This document shows positions 37,801 to 48,499 of a DNA stretch of 64,000 bases, piece after piece. The number at the start of each line of letters is the position of its first letter. Position 1 is the stretch's first letter. Origin of the DNA: Antedon mediterranea (taxonomy: Eukaryota > Echinodermata > Crinoidea > Comatulida > Antedonidae); contig NC_092675.1 of NCBI RefSeq assembly GCF_964355755.1, forward strand, positions 8,564,812 to 8,628,811, in the 5' to 3' direction. Position numbers and translations under genes: made by a program. Under the pieces are notes generated by a model. It was not told where the DNA came from, made no database searches, and saw only the letters and a program-made list of their open reading frames with translations.

Positions 37801-40800
37801 ACATCTCCTAAAATTATTAAAAGATTATACAATGCTCTATTTTTATCACATATTGACTATTGTTCAACAGTCTGGGGTACTGGTTCAAACGCCCATATTT
37901 TAAAATTGCAAAGGGTACAAAATAGAGCTGCGCGATTAATACTAGGTGCTGATATTCGAACTCCTGTTAGACAAATGCATTATGATTTAGGTTGGCTAAC
38001 AATTAAGACAAGAATTGAATATCATACAATTTGTACAATATTTAGATGTTTACAAGAATCTGTACCTTCATACTTATGGATGTTTTGCAATATATTAGTA
38101 GTGTACACAATATTCAAACCAGAAACTATGAAAATAATCTGTTGTATTTGCCCAGATGTAACCTCGAAATATACAAACGTAGTTTTGTTTATTATGGAAG
38201 TTCACTCTGGAATGGCCTACCTTATGAATTAAGAAAACAAAACAATTATAACCGTTTTAAATCACTTGTTAAGATTCATTTATTGTTGCCGGTGGTCTAG
38301 GATGGTTCCAGTGAAATATATTTAAATATGGTATAAAAGTTATAATAATAATGAGAACATGCATTGAAGTTTAGTTTTAGTTTAAGTTTTAGTTTAAGTT
38401 TAGTTTAAGTTGTTTTCAAATTTTGTTTAAATGTGCCGTAGGGCCCCTCGGAAGAGCAGTTTTATTTTTACTGAGAGGGCTACCCTACTGAAAGAAAACG
38501 AAATAAATAAATAAATAAATAAACGTCCTCTAGGTGTGGCATAGAAATCAGTTCCGAAAACAAAGATCATATAAATAGTGAAAGGAAGGCCAATCTCAAC
38601 CAAGATCGAAGTAACCGGGAATACGCTTGGTTCATATAAGTTCATATATCTTGGTTCAACCATCAAAGAAGACGTGCTCAAGAACAGAAGTAATTGCAAG
38701 AGCACAACAACCAACCATTGCTGTTGCAAAGCTAACAATTATTTGGAGAGACAAAAGCCTTAGTAACAAAATAAAATCTGGTTACTCTGCACAGTGGCCA
38801 CCTCAATTTTCCTGTATGTATGCGAGTCTCGGACATTAACAGCCAAACTTCACATATCTAGACTGCATGTCACTAATGCTGCAGTGCAACATTATCAGGC
38901 TAGATGTTGGCATTGTAAGGGTGCCATATATAATCCATAATTGGCCTATTTCAGTTGATTTGTATATTTCAGCTAAGTAGCTCATCCAGAATGGCAAGAG
39001 GTATATGGTTGATCGCGTGTGTTTGTTTGTTTCTGTTAGTTAGCAGGATTACTCAAGTTATTGGCAGATCTTTACCAAACCACAGATAGACATGTGGTCA
39101 GGAACAACTCCCATTACATTTTGAAGGCAATCCGGACCAGGATCCCAATTATTGACAATTGTTCACTACCTCCCTCCCATCTTGATGCATAAACTATGTA
39201 TTGTAATATCTCAATTAATTGTCATGAAAATCAATGAGCAGAAAGAAACCACAAATATTTCCAACTTAAAGTAATACTGCAGAAATATAAAACTTTCACA
39301 TTGTCTTCTTGTTATACTGATTTTCTGTATGTTTGTTTTCACAGCCACCAAAACCTTCTGATCTACATACTATATGTAACACTAGTGGTACAACAGGTAA
39401 CTGCTATGATATTGAATAACTGCATACAGTAATTTATCCAAAACTAGTGTTCATTTGAAGAAAAGTTTTCTTTCAACGTGTGGACAAATTTCAATGTATA
39501 TCCAACCTATGTCGGCTACACTGCATTCATGAATACAAAACCATTATATGCGATCATCTAAAATAATATGGTTTAAAGATGTTTCATTTTCACGACACCC
39601 TGCACGGCTATGTGCCAATCCAAACGAAACATTGATGTTTATTTTGATGTTGGCTGTTGCCGGACCGGAACAGGTGGGAAACTTAAAGACCCTTAATAAC
39701 CAGTGAAATATAATATATATAGGAAAGTTGTGAACCCTATACTGAATATATTCAGCAAACATCATTTTAGTAGGAGCAGTTAACAATTTATGTAGAAATT
39801 ATTATTATAATTTGTTTAGTTTATTTTATTTAATCTTAGGAAATCCAAAGGGTGTTATGCTTACTCACAGCAATATAATAGCTACTGCAGCATCATTCCA
39901 AGAAATCGTAGAAGTGCCTGTAAGTTCTGGAAATATTGATATTCATTTCAACTACTACAAAGTGTGATGTTTTGTTAAGAACACATTGTGAAACAAATTC
40001 GCAACAGGAATTCTCAAGCTTTTAAATCTAACCCTAATCATCATCTCAAGCTTTTATTGTAAAGCACCTTTTCTATACTATGATACTGTAGGTAAAATGC
40101 AAATCTCAACTTGATATATAGGTAGTAATTATTATGTTAAAACTATTACATCTATTTACTTATAATGGTCTTTTCACATCTGCAAAAGTTGTAACCAGGT
40201 TTTCGTAGTGTGTATAAAATGTTGTGGAAAATAAAGTCTAGTTTCCAAACACAATCCACAATACATTAGTACAGTAGTGCTAGCAAATGCTAAATGTATT
40301 ATTTATGTCAACATGCAGCCGGAAGACATGTTTAATAAGCAAACAACACTGCTGTCATACCTTCCACTGGCTCATATGTATGAAAGATTAAACCATGTGA
40401 GTATTTAATACTAATATATTTTTTTTCAATTGATGTTTCCATACTTATGCTCATTAATGGATTGTTACTAATACAACAATTACATAACTTCAACTGTATA
40501 GTATAGCTACACATGAGGGGCTTATAGGCATAGCCTAGCCTCAACTCCGGACCCAGCAAATGCTGAGCTCCGGAAACAAATAAGTAAATATGTGTTCAAG
40601 TTAAAACACTATCTTTTTAATTGCCAATTTCTGTTATAATAGCTAGTTAGAAAGAAATAGTTTTAATGTTTGATAAACTAAAGCATGTGAACTGTACACA
40701 AAATATGCATATACTGTACATATAAATGTCTATGTTTATTAGTTGATGCTTTTAATGCATGGTGGAAAAATTGGATTTTATTCTGGTGATGTAAAGACAA

Positions 40801-43800
40801 TAATAAACGATCTACAAGCAATTAAACCACATGGATTTCCTTCTGTCCCAAGGCTTCTTAACAGAGTCTATGATAAGGTAATGTGATTCATTTTTCTAAA
40901 AAACTTGTTTGTTTATTGTTGATTTCTCTCATTATTTTCCCAAAAAAAAAAATTGTTTGTAAATATGTATTATATTTTAAATAGGACAAAAAGTTTAATT
41001 TAGTAATAAAAAAAAAAAAACAATTGCTTGTTGCGAATATTTTTCATTTATGATTTTGTAAAGTTAAAGATGTATTGTCCCCCAAAAACATGCAAAAATA
41101 AAGATGAATTAAATCAGACTTTCAATAGGCTATTTTGTAGTTTTAATAAAGTTGAAAAAAAAAACCGAAAACATATTATGTTTTCACTTATAAAATAACA
41201 TAATAAATTGTTAAATTCAATCAAAAACCCATTGGCTGGCAGCAAATTTTACCATTTTTTGCTTTAAATTCAGTTTTTTCAGGTAAATACATTTTTTCGA
41301 TCAAATTTTTGGTCAAAGTGAATAACTATTATGTTACATTAAAATGGCATATTCAACAAAAATGTTGTTCAGAATTATTTTTTCAGGGGGACGATACATC
41401 TTTAAACCTATCATTAAGAATGTTACAGCAAATTTGTTTATAAAATATATTTAGGATAGCAACTGTGGTAGATACAAAGATTATATTATGGTGATACTAT
41501 GACAATAATGATGAAACTGATGGTGCTGGTCAATATAAAGCAAATAATAAATTATTTTGAACATTTTTGTTTTCATTTATTAGATAATTCAAAGTGTAGA
41601 ATCTGGAAATTGGCTTAAAAGAACTTTGTTCTACGTGGCATTAAATGCAAAGAAAAAAGAAGTTCGCAAAGGAATTGTTAGAAGAGATACTATATGGGAC
41701 AAACTGGTTTTCTCCAGAATTCAAGTTAGCTTTTTTACTCTTTATCATACAGTACATTCAGGGGAAAAATGGCAAAAGGTTTCCTACTTTCTAGGAGTTT
41801 TATCAGATAATCTATATTTTTTTTACTACTCTTGTGACCACAGTTTATTTTGCCATTTTCCCCTGACTGAGTACACAGTCTTAAACTCTGTCTACAAAAA
41901 AATGTTATGGGCCCAAACATAGTAGTATAATATGCCCATAAAGTGTGATAGTGTAGACATAATACACAAACCCATTTTAAGTCCAAACTTGATATAGAAA
42001 ATATATCATTCAAATAGAGCTAGGTCAACATCAAATTTCCATCTCAATTTTTTGCTAGTTTTTTTGAAGTTGTGTTTTATTAGGTAACCATTTAGAATTG
42101 ATTACCTTGTTTATTTCTTTCTGTACAGATTTTTGTGTACCGATTATCCCAAAAATTGTTGTCTCAATGATTTTCAAATTTTTTACAATATCCAGTAGCG
42201 GATCCAGGGGGGTGTATCCCCCCCCCCCTATAAATCTGGAGAAACAAAAATTATCCTACCATAAGGAAAACAAAATGTGAAAAAAGCGTAAAAAAAGAGT
42301 ATAAAGTACTTTCACTTTTGATTAAAACACATACTCGGGCCACGAACAATTCGTACAAAGGACACCGCTGGCAGTCAGCAAGCATAAATAAAAGTGTATA
42401 TAAGTCAAAAATGGAACGCTGTGGTTACCTACGCATCATCATCATAGAGGATAATAATGTTGTAATTGTGGTAACTGTGTACTGTAGTATAAATTAGCAA
42501 CCAATTTTTTTCCTAGGCCACCCACCCAACGGTATCAATACCTTTTTATATTTACATATTTAATTTCTTCAACAAATTTATGTACATAAATGAATATTGA
42601 GCTATAATAAGCATTAAATGTGCGCTTTTTTCGGGGTTTCCCCTAGATGTACGTGATCGCATTGAACAAACTGTTAATCGTCCTGTAATTAGTCACGTGT
42701 GTTTATTGGAGGGAAAAAGTATGATCGTTTTGTTCATTGGTAGCATGCTACATATGAGAGTGTCTTTTCCTGCAAATTAGAGGTGTCATTTATCATGAAT
42801 TTTATGTGCGAGAGTACCATTTCTTCCGGCCATCTGGGGCGTCATTTAACAACTTCGCTTTGCCACAGGTCTTGTTGACGGCCCTGGACAAGCACCTTTT
42901 TCTGTATGTGCAAATGCTGACTTGCGCGAAACGCCCTGTTGTGACGCTCAAAATAGGCCTATAGGGAAAATGTCACCCTTTAATAGGCTAGTACCTCAGT
43001 TTTCATATTTAAAATATCAATTTTTAATACATTTATTTAACGTGAGAGTGCCATTTCCGACCATCTAGAGGTGTTACATTTTCAAAATCGCCTCAACTTA
43101 GGCTGAGTTGGTGCTGACTCTCTACAGTTGCGCCCCACTTTCACAAAATCCTGGATCCGCCCCTGATATCTGTATCAAAATACTAGCCATGATAAGCTTT
43201 TAAGCATGACCACTCAACTGTGATCATCAGGCCATTTTGTGAATTCACCATATCAATCATAATTTCATAACTGCATTTCAAATATCAATTAAATTCACTA
43301 CACATAACTTTATGTATAATATATAGATATAAGCACAAAAAACGTTGTGCCATTGCTCGTCAAAATTTGAAAATGCTCAAATTCAATTTCTAATCCAATT
43401 GGACTTTAGAGCATCGTTCAGAACATTTTTGTGTGTCCAGTACAATTACTCCTGACCAATTAGTTTACACTTTAATTTTGCTATTTTGCAAAATTGATTG
43501 ATAAAAGCTGTAGTATTTTTTGATTGTGAAGCACCTCTTCTATACTATGATAGGTAAAATGCAAAGCTCAACTTTATAGGTAGTATTATGTTAAAAAAGC
43601 TATTGGATTTTGTGACATTATCTTATGGTCAGCTGAAATTAAAAAGTAGTTTTCTCATCTCTTTTATCAAAGTTATACAGATTTAAAAGAGCGCTCACCA
43701 CACTTCTACGTGTGAAATATTCTTCCAAATCTTTATATCTTTTTGCTTAAATCATTATCTTCCGAAAATATCATCTTCATGTTTGGTTTTGATAATGTTG

Positions 43801-46800
43801 GCATACGAAATCATAAGTGTATTATACAGTGCATACTGTATACAGTATATTCTCTATATTAATGACACATAATTGGCACAACTCAGCACAATGCATATGA
43901 ATCAGGTCATAGGATGGCATGCATCAATTTTTTGTGCTTGAATTTAAGATTTTCTTAACTTAATTGTCGTTAAAATTATCTTTATCACCTATAATTCATC
44001 AAACAAAGTGACAAATTAAATTCTAGTTTACATTGATATTTTAAGCATACACAGTAAGATAAAACAATGTGTACAGTAAATAAAACCATGGAGACCTCCA
44101 TTATAAAACCAATATAGAATAGAAATTTATTTATTTGTGCTTACCAGTAATTTGTTTCTTTTTTATAGGATATGCTTGGAGGAAATATTAAGGTGGTGTT
44201 CACAGGAGCTGCCCCTTTAAGTTCAGAGGTCATGACATTTTTAAGATGTTCATTAGGATGTCATGTGATTGAAGGATACGGCCAGACAGAGTCTGGGGTT
44301 GCAGTTACATTTACTCTTCCAGGGGATCATTCAACAGGTTCCCATTTGAATATTATTATAAAAGCACTTGTTACTGTAGATTATAGCAGTACATACAACG
44401 ATTCAGCATGAAGCAGTGCGTTAGCATTCGGATTTTACTTTGTCAAATCCTTCCTTATTCATTTGTCTACTGTATATTCGAGGCAACCATCTCATCCCAA
44501 GACCAAAAACTCTGTAATCTTTGATGTTACCAAGCTTCCTCTATTTTTATTACTCTTCCCTTACATTCAAAAGGCTAAACTCTTTCTTTCCTTTCAATCC
44601 TATTCCTTCAGATTTAAGGAAGTGCATTACTTTTATTGTTATTGTTATTGATTATATTATTTTATTCAATTCAATATACTGTATTAGTTCATTTAGTTTT
44701 AATATACCTTTCTATTAAAAAATTCTAGAAAATGTGTATATTTTTGTTTAGGTCATGTTGGTCCACCAATCTCATGTAATATGATCAAACTTGTTGATGT
44801 TCCTGATATGAATTACTATGCAGCAAACGATGAAGGAGAGGTATGGACTTTTATTTTGTTTATGAATGTGGTGGATGAAGGGAACATTTAGTAAGGTTGA
44901 TGACAGGTGGAGGAGGGAAATAGGTTTTTTAAAAAAGGCGAAAAGACAGGTAGAGTAGCTTGTTTGAAAGCTTATGATTATGACGTGTGACTGTGGAGTT
45001 TAGTTTAAATTCATCGGTGACTACTTCTTTGCATGCAGCTAAAGTAAAATGAGTCACACAAAAGTGTGTAGTCACAGAGTCCCATGCATATGAAAAAGCA
45101 ATGTTTTGTCTCTGCTCACGCTCATGATTTACAAAATGTTTTCAGTGTGGTGAAATAATTACGATATTGTTTCCTGATAACAAAAAAATCAGATTAAATA
45201 TAGTTGTTTATTTGAACCATTGGGCCTAGAGGAATCTATGATAGCCTGCTACCTACTCACTAGCGGCCTAAAATACTCTAGAGTAGTTTAGTACACTACC
45301 TAGCTCAGGCCATTCTTAGCTCCTTCACCGCGTGCATCGTTCAGACCAACCCAGCTTACTAGCTAACTACCCTCCCCACCCTAGCTGTATCCATCCAATG
45401 TAGGGGGCCCCAGACTTTAAGTATTGAAGCCACATGTCGTCCTCCCCCCCCCCCACCCCTGTGGCGTAGCGAATTTTGATAAATGACACCCCCAGATGGT
45501 TGGAAATGGTACTCTCACGCACATAACATTCATGATAAATCGCACCTCGTACACGTGCATGTGTCAGTTTTTTTGTTTTTTTTAACAAAAGCAGCCCTGT
45601 CTATTTCCGTGCCTGCACTGCGCTGCCAAGAGGCCTAGCCTATTTCGTGTCTCATGTCTTGCAGCATCTGAAAATACATACATACAGTATTGTACATTAT
45701 TATTTTTTTTTTATTCGCACTAGAAATCAGGGCTTTCCTGTTATGTTAAAATTAAATATATTATTTATTATCCCCAGTAAAAAAAAAAACCATGTTTTGG
45801 GGTTTTTCGGGGGTATCGATAAATCTCGCGTCATGTGAGGAAAACTCTTTCTCAGCAAGTTTGCTTCATTAATAATGAGGCACTGTGACAAAAGACTTTA
45901 ACGGTGACGTCATTTTACCTTAGCTGTATGTTTTACATCTATGTTGAGAGGAATAAAGGGGGTAAAGGAATAAAGATGAAGGTTGGTTTTTAAAGAAAGA
46001 AAACTAGCATCACAACTTCACAATATATAATATATTAAATGAAAAAAAGTTTATTATGTAATAATATACAGTATCTATAGCAGAATACTACCAAGTTGCT
46101 TGTTTCTTTTAATCAGGTGTGCTATAAGGGTATAAACATCTTCAAAGGTTATCTTAATGATCCAGAGAAAACTAAAGAGGCTATAGATGAGGATGGCTGG
46201 CTCCACTCTGGTGACATTGGACAATGGCTTCCAGTGAGTGGCGTATAAAATATTTTTAAAAAGACCACATTTTAAACCGGTATTTTGCTGAGAAATGTCA
46301 TACAGATGCCCTTTATCTCATGATTATTATTGGGATTATTTATTTTCTAGACGTAATGGCCTCAATATAAATATTAGAGTGATAGAAACATTTTTGTTGG
46401 ATTCCCATAATTCCATAAAATAAATTGGCTGCGTCCAGTAAAACCCAAGATAATACATACTGCGGTGCATTTGTAGTATGAAAAGTGCAGCCTCAGTTGA
46501 TGGTAGTGGAAATGTAAAGATTCTTTTTTTGGAACTAAACTAAATAAATTAATGATAATGTAATCCGTCATATACAATGCCATTGAAAACTTAATTTATG
46601 AATTTATACATTTACCGGTAATTTGAATACGTACAAAATTTGTATTTATTTGTATCTTTAATAGAATGGAACATTGAAAATAATTGACAGAAAGAAACAT
46701 ATTTATAAATTAGCTCAGGTTAGTATAAAAACAAAGAAATAGATAATAAAAGTACAATAGTGTCCAACATTTTCAAATTTAGCTACAACGGAACACAAAT

Positions 46801-48126
46801 TTGACTACAACTGAACACAAATTTGACTACAATTGAACACAGATTTGACTACAACTGAACACAAATTTGGCTACAACGGAACACAAATTTGGCTACAATG
46901 GAACACATTTTTATTTAAAATTGAAAAAAAAATGTGTGTTCATTCGTATTTAAATTTGGTACCGGTACAACAGTTACAAACTACTCTACAGTCATTTAAT
47001 GATCATACCTTGGATATGGATAAACTCTATGCACATATTATATTGTTTCAGGGAGAATATATAGCACCAGAAAAAGTAGAAAATATTTACTTGAGAAGTC
47101 CGCTAGTAGAACATGTGTGGGTACATGGAGACAGTTTGCAGGTAAGATAGTATTCAACATACAAAAACAGGATACACTGTGACTTATGGAATAATGCCAT
47201 ACTGTACCACTAATTGTTTTCTTTAAGTCATTTTCTGTAGGCTTTGTGATACCAGACAGGGAAACACTACCAAAGTTTGCTGCGGATAGGGGGATTAAAG
47301 GGGAATTTGATGACCTCACAAGAAATAAGGTAAAACATTAGACCTTTCACCCCTTGTACCTAAAGAGCCAACAATATCGGCATCGGCAAGGCCAACTCAC
47401 TCCTAGTTATGGTGAAACAAGTCTTCTCTTCTCTAGATAAGGACTATAAACTGTAGGTGTACACAGTTTTCCTGTGTGCATTTTAAAGAACCCAGTTTAT
47501 CATTTGAGACAAGTAAAGGGTTACCCTGTAAACTAGTTCACAAAATAGCTCCTGTATCAGGGGGATTACCACCTATCTGATAGGACAGTGATTAATTTAT
47601 AGACATAATTTTAATTATAAACCTGATCATGATAGTATATCAACCTAGACGTGAACATTTAAATATTGCAAATGCATGCACATGCACAATCACACATTTT
47701 TTGTTGTTGCCTTCTTACAATGTTCCAATTCGCCCTTTTTTTATTACAGGAAGTGAAAAAATTGCTTCTAGAAAACATGCAAGATGTTGGGAAGGAAAAT
47801 GGTTTAAAATCCTTTGAGCAGGTGTTGTATTATTACAATAGATTCAATTTACATTATGATTTCCTATAAACATTTAACAAACAAAATAACCTGAGAACCT
47901 TATAAGTTAATGTCTCATAATCCTCCTCTCATGTATGCTGTGTAGTTTTGAAATATTTACAATGCAGCTATTTGTTTTTATTGTTTTATTATGGTAGGTA
48001 AAGAAAATCCATGTGACACCAACACCATGGACTGTAGAAAATTCGTTGATGACGCCAACATTCAAGTTAAAACGTCCTGCATTCAGAACATATTTTAAAG
48101 ATGAAATAACAGAGATGTATTTATAG
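22838..48126 (+). CDS. ACSL: Long-chain-fatty-acid-CoA ligase, ACSL1/5/6 group, complete
   Basis: Twenty coding exons join in phase: 22838-22990, 29174-29288, 29779-29840, 30274-30375, 31843-31942, 32215-32387, 33285-33317, 39345-39396, 39840-39919, 40319-40396, 40743-40877, 41584-41724, 44169-44337, 44752-44840, 46117-46233, 46665-46718, 47052-47141, 47228-47329, 47750-47821 and 47998-48126. They total 2046 nt, or 681 residues, as in vertebrate ACSL5/ACSL1. The enzyme activates long-chain fatty acids with ATP and CoA at mitochondrial and ER membranes. Visible parts are an N-terminal membrane segment (residues about 17-34), the AMP-binding loop TSGTTGNPKG (259-268), YGQTE (445-449), the adenylate-forming signature [10 protein letters not shown] (520-529) and the [19 protein letters not shown] block. 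All introns are GT-AG; the donor after 44337 is weak (GTTCCC). Exon 7 is only 33 nt. The ATG is the first in its exon. Assignment to one vertebrate paralogue is not possible because invertebrates usually have one co-orthologue. Confidence 0.95.
23353..23480. repeat. 64-bp perfect tandem duplication
   Basis: TAAAGTAATATTTATATTAA, continuing through ATTGAATTTAGGCAATATCA to TTCATGTGA, is present twice head to tail at 23353 and 23417. The copies are identical by eye, so the duplication is recent. It lies in ACSL intron 1. Confidence 0.95.
23912..24205. repeat. Left-arm array of about 14 20-bp near-palindromic units
   Basis: Units follow GACAAAATTnATTyTGTGTA with frequent TTGACA/TAGACA changes. 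Each unit is itself an imperfect palindrome (ACAAAATTCATTTTGT). Confidence 0.9.
25281..25508. repeat. Pair of identical 62-bp direct repeats 166 bp apart
   Basis: AGAATGGTTTTCGGTCTGGA through GGGTGTTGATATTTATACAT occurs at 25281-25342 and 25447-25508 without a visible difference. The spacer contains CGAATCGAATCGAA. It lies within the loop of the Foldback-like element. Confidence 0.9.
25727..26076. mobile_element. TTAA-flanked miniature element, second copy
   Basis: The ends are TTAA+AGATATATTGTC and GACAATACATCT+TTAA. The interior (GAATATGTTATTTTAATGTC, ATAATAGTTATTCACTTTC, ACCTGAAAAAACTG) is the reverse complement of the copy at 41064-41405, so the two are one family in opposite orientation. 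It is inserted in the Foldback-like loop. Confidence 0.85.
26530..27045. repeat. Right-arm array of about 26 20-bp units, inverted relative to the left arm
   Basis: Units follow AATTTTGTCTACACAGAATG, the reverse complement of the left-arm unit. The minus-strand open frame across it exists only because the unit length lets stops be avoided; it is not a gene. Confidence 0.92.
27184..27525. repeat. Second copy of the segment at 22355-22733
   Basis: It shares AAGGTCAAGTCTGGGGGTCA and GACGTAGCGGGCTAGAGCAG with the first copy. It is preceded at 27150 by TTTCTTACAAAAAACGCTGC, directly adjacent here and without the TTAA element. It lies in ACSL intron 1 just right of the Foldback-like element. Confidence 0.85.
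27526..29173. other. Remainder of ACSL intron 1, nothing coding recognised
   Basis: This is AT-rich intron. Around 28150-28400 a CG-bearing stretch (CACGTGTGCGTAACTTTTGG) is reminiscent of words in the element at 3.5-4.2 kb, but no ends were found. Confidence 0.4.
30053..30253 (-). other. Unrecognised 66-codon minus-strand frame in ACSL intron 3
   Basis: The frame reads with a balanced composition ([20 protein letters not shown], then EWREGYGNI), unlike the low-complexity frames around it. It could be a piece of a transposon protein. No family was recognised, and it has no splice context on its own strand. It overlaps the polypyrimidine region just upstream of the ACSL exon at 30274. Confidence 0.25.
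31090..31595 (+). pseudogene. 3' end of a non-LTR retrotransposon with a poly-A tail
   Basis: After a [13 protein letters not shown] frame and one shift, an open stretch carries a zinc-finger-like [20 protein letters not shown] segment. This is the CxC..H..C motif at the C-terminus of many LINE ORF2 proteins, and it continues to NSGRFN and a stop at about 31475. A 3' stem-loop and a run of more than 20 A (31572-31594) follow. It is a 5'-truncated insertion in ACSL intron 4, in the same orientation as the gene. Confidence 0.75.
31516..31559 (+). other. Two-step stem-loop in the LINE 3' tail
   Basis: GAGGCGCCTT at 31516-31525 pairs exactly with AAGGCGCCTC at 31550-31559. Inside, AAGATGG pairs with CCATCTT across a two-base loop. 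It sits directly before the AATAAA-like tail, where LINE reverse transcriptases often recognise their RNA. Confidence 0.8.
34481..35268 (+). CDS. LINE ORF1, RNA-binding coiled-coil protein, one frameshift
   Basis: The first part (34481-34846) is a basic N-terminus followed by a coiled-coil heptad region ending in [20 protein letters not shown] and RRNVV. The second part (to 35268), in another frame, continues [11 protein letters not shown], then DRSHRLGP, an RRM-like block with [12 protein letters not shown], and a C-terminal [15 protein letters not shown] segment. The order is that of L1-like ORF1 proteins, which coat the element RNA as trimers. A single-base indel at about 34842 separates the halves; undisturbed length would be about 262 residues. 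The ORF2 start lies 54 bp downstream. Confidence 0.82.
35323..38300 (+). CDS. LINE ORF2, endonuclease and reverse transcriptase, damaged
   Basis: The N-terminus has a CNACNKPF finger-like piece. An APE-type endonuclease follows: [50 protein letters not shown] and SDHSL. The reverse transcriptase has [36 protein letters not shown] and the catalytic LYADDTALF (about 37455). The usual SGVPQGS motif is missing: the frame goes from GKKSEI directly to LGSILGPLL (about 37365-37400), an in-frame deletion of about 10 codons. A one-base shift at about 38080 moves the C-terminus to another frame, which ends in [12 protein letters not shown]. About 990 residues would be usual. The protein nicks target DNA and copies its own RNA there; this copy is likely inactive. 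Confidence 0.88.
41064..41405. mobile_element. TTAA-flanked miniature element, third copy
   Basis: It begins TTAA+AGATGTATTGTCCC and ends GGGGACGATACATCT+TTAA. The interior is the reverse complement of the 25727 copy (CATTGGCTGGCAGC, TTTTTTGCTTTAAATTCAG, GTGAATAACTATTATGTTAC). It lies in ACSL intron 11. Confidence 0.85.
42193..43165. mobile_element. Non-autonomous DNA element with CAG..GCGGATCCAGG ends
   Basis: The left end is CAGTAGCGGATCCAGG and the reverse complement of the right end is CAGGGGCGGATCCAGG. ATATC flanks both sides (42188-42192 and 43166-43170), a candidate 5-bp target duplication. The interior is non-coding and repeats a GTGCGAGAGTACCATTTCT-like block seen in inverted form near 45500 and, degenerate, near 16100. 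It lies in ACSL intron 12, the gene's second-largest repeat-bearing intron after those holding the Foldback-like element and the LINE. Confidence 0.7.
45437..45570 (-). mobile_element. Fragment related to the element at 42193-43165
   Basis: Inverted words GATAAATGACACCCCCAGAT and GAAATGGTACTCTCACGCAC, followed by a TTCATGATAAAT-like word, match the interior of the larger element. A poly-C run and GTGGCGTAGCGAAT lie at one side. It lies in ACSL intron 14. Confidence 0.6.
46781..46912. repeat. 22-bp tandem repeat, 6 copies
   Basis: Units of the form CTACAACTGAACACAAATTT with GA/GG variants are repeated head to tail. The array lies in ACSL intron 16, between the exons ending at 46718 and starting at 47052. 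Confidence 0.92.
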
Positions 48127-48454
48127 TTTAACTTTGTCATGTCTGACATATACAATTATATTATAATTCCATATATGTTCACACAATACCAAAAGCCTCA
48201 GCCTCATGTTTACAGAATTTAGAATTCTTTCTTTTTGTGTTAAGAAAATCGATATATGGCCTGATGTGTAGTAGACTCAATTCAAGTGAAAATGTTTAAT
48301 CTCAACAATTATAGGCAACATCTTATACTGTATAAGTCAAAGATGTTCTCCTGGTGGGATGCCATCCTGAGATGAGTAGTAGTAATTAGTATAGTATTGT
48401 TTATTTTTAATTCATTTATATGTAATTTTACTTTCTATGGACGAGAGATTCCGA

Positions 48455-48460
48455 AATAAA
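48455..48460 (+). terminator. Candidate polyadenylation signal of ACSL
   Basis: AATAAA lies 329 bp after the stop codon. It is the nearest canonical hexamer noticed in that flank. The adjoining ATTAAATGAATGAAT could instead be the tail of a retroelement, so the true transcript end is uncertain. Confidence 0.4.
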
Positions 48461-48499
48461 AGATTAAATGAATGAATATTCAGTGGCCCAAATAAGTAC

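Larger units (their letters stand above)
34293..38521 (+). mobile_element. Near-full-length CR1/L2-type LINE, 4.2 kb
   Basis: The element has a ~190-bp 5' leader, ORF1 (34481-35268), ORF2 (35323-38300), a ~200-bp 3' UTR and a TAAA-repeat tail (38500-38521). AACGT lies on both sides (34288-34292 and 38522-38526), a likely short target duplication. It is in the same strand sense as ACSL. Because its frames carry only two frameshifts and one motif deletion, it is fairly young but probably no longer active. The exact clade (CR1, L2, Rex or related) was not resolved. Confidence 0.88.
34010..38900 (+). mobile_element. Older RTE-like LINE fragment split by a younger LINE
   Basis: The left part (34010-34287) reads [20 protein letters not shown] and then a LPQGCLLS-like frame. 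The right part (38527-38900) reads [12 protein letters not shown], then a YLGSTIKED-like frame, [18 protein letters not shown] and a [10 protein letters not shown]-like tail. These are consecutive RT motifs of one element (FDRVWH, QGC..SP, GMEIS.EK, FKYLG, IWRD). The frame runs on in phase if the insertion at 34293-38521 is ignored. It has many stops and is dead. It lies in ACSL intron 7. Confidence 0.8.
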
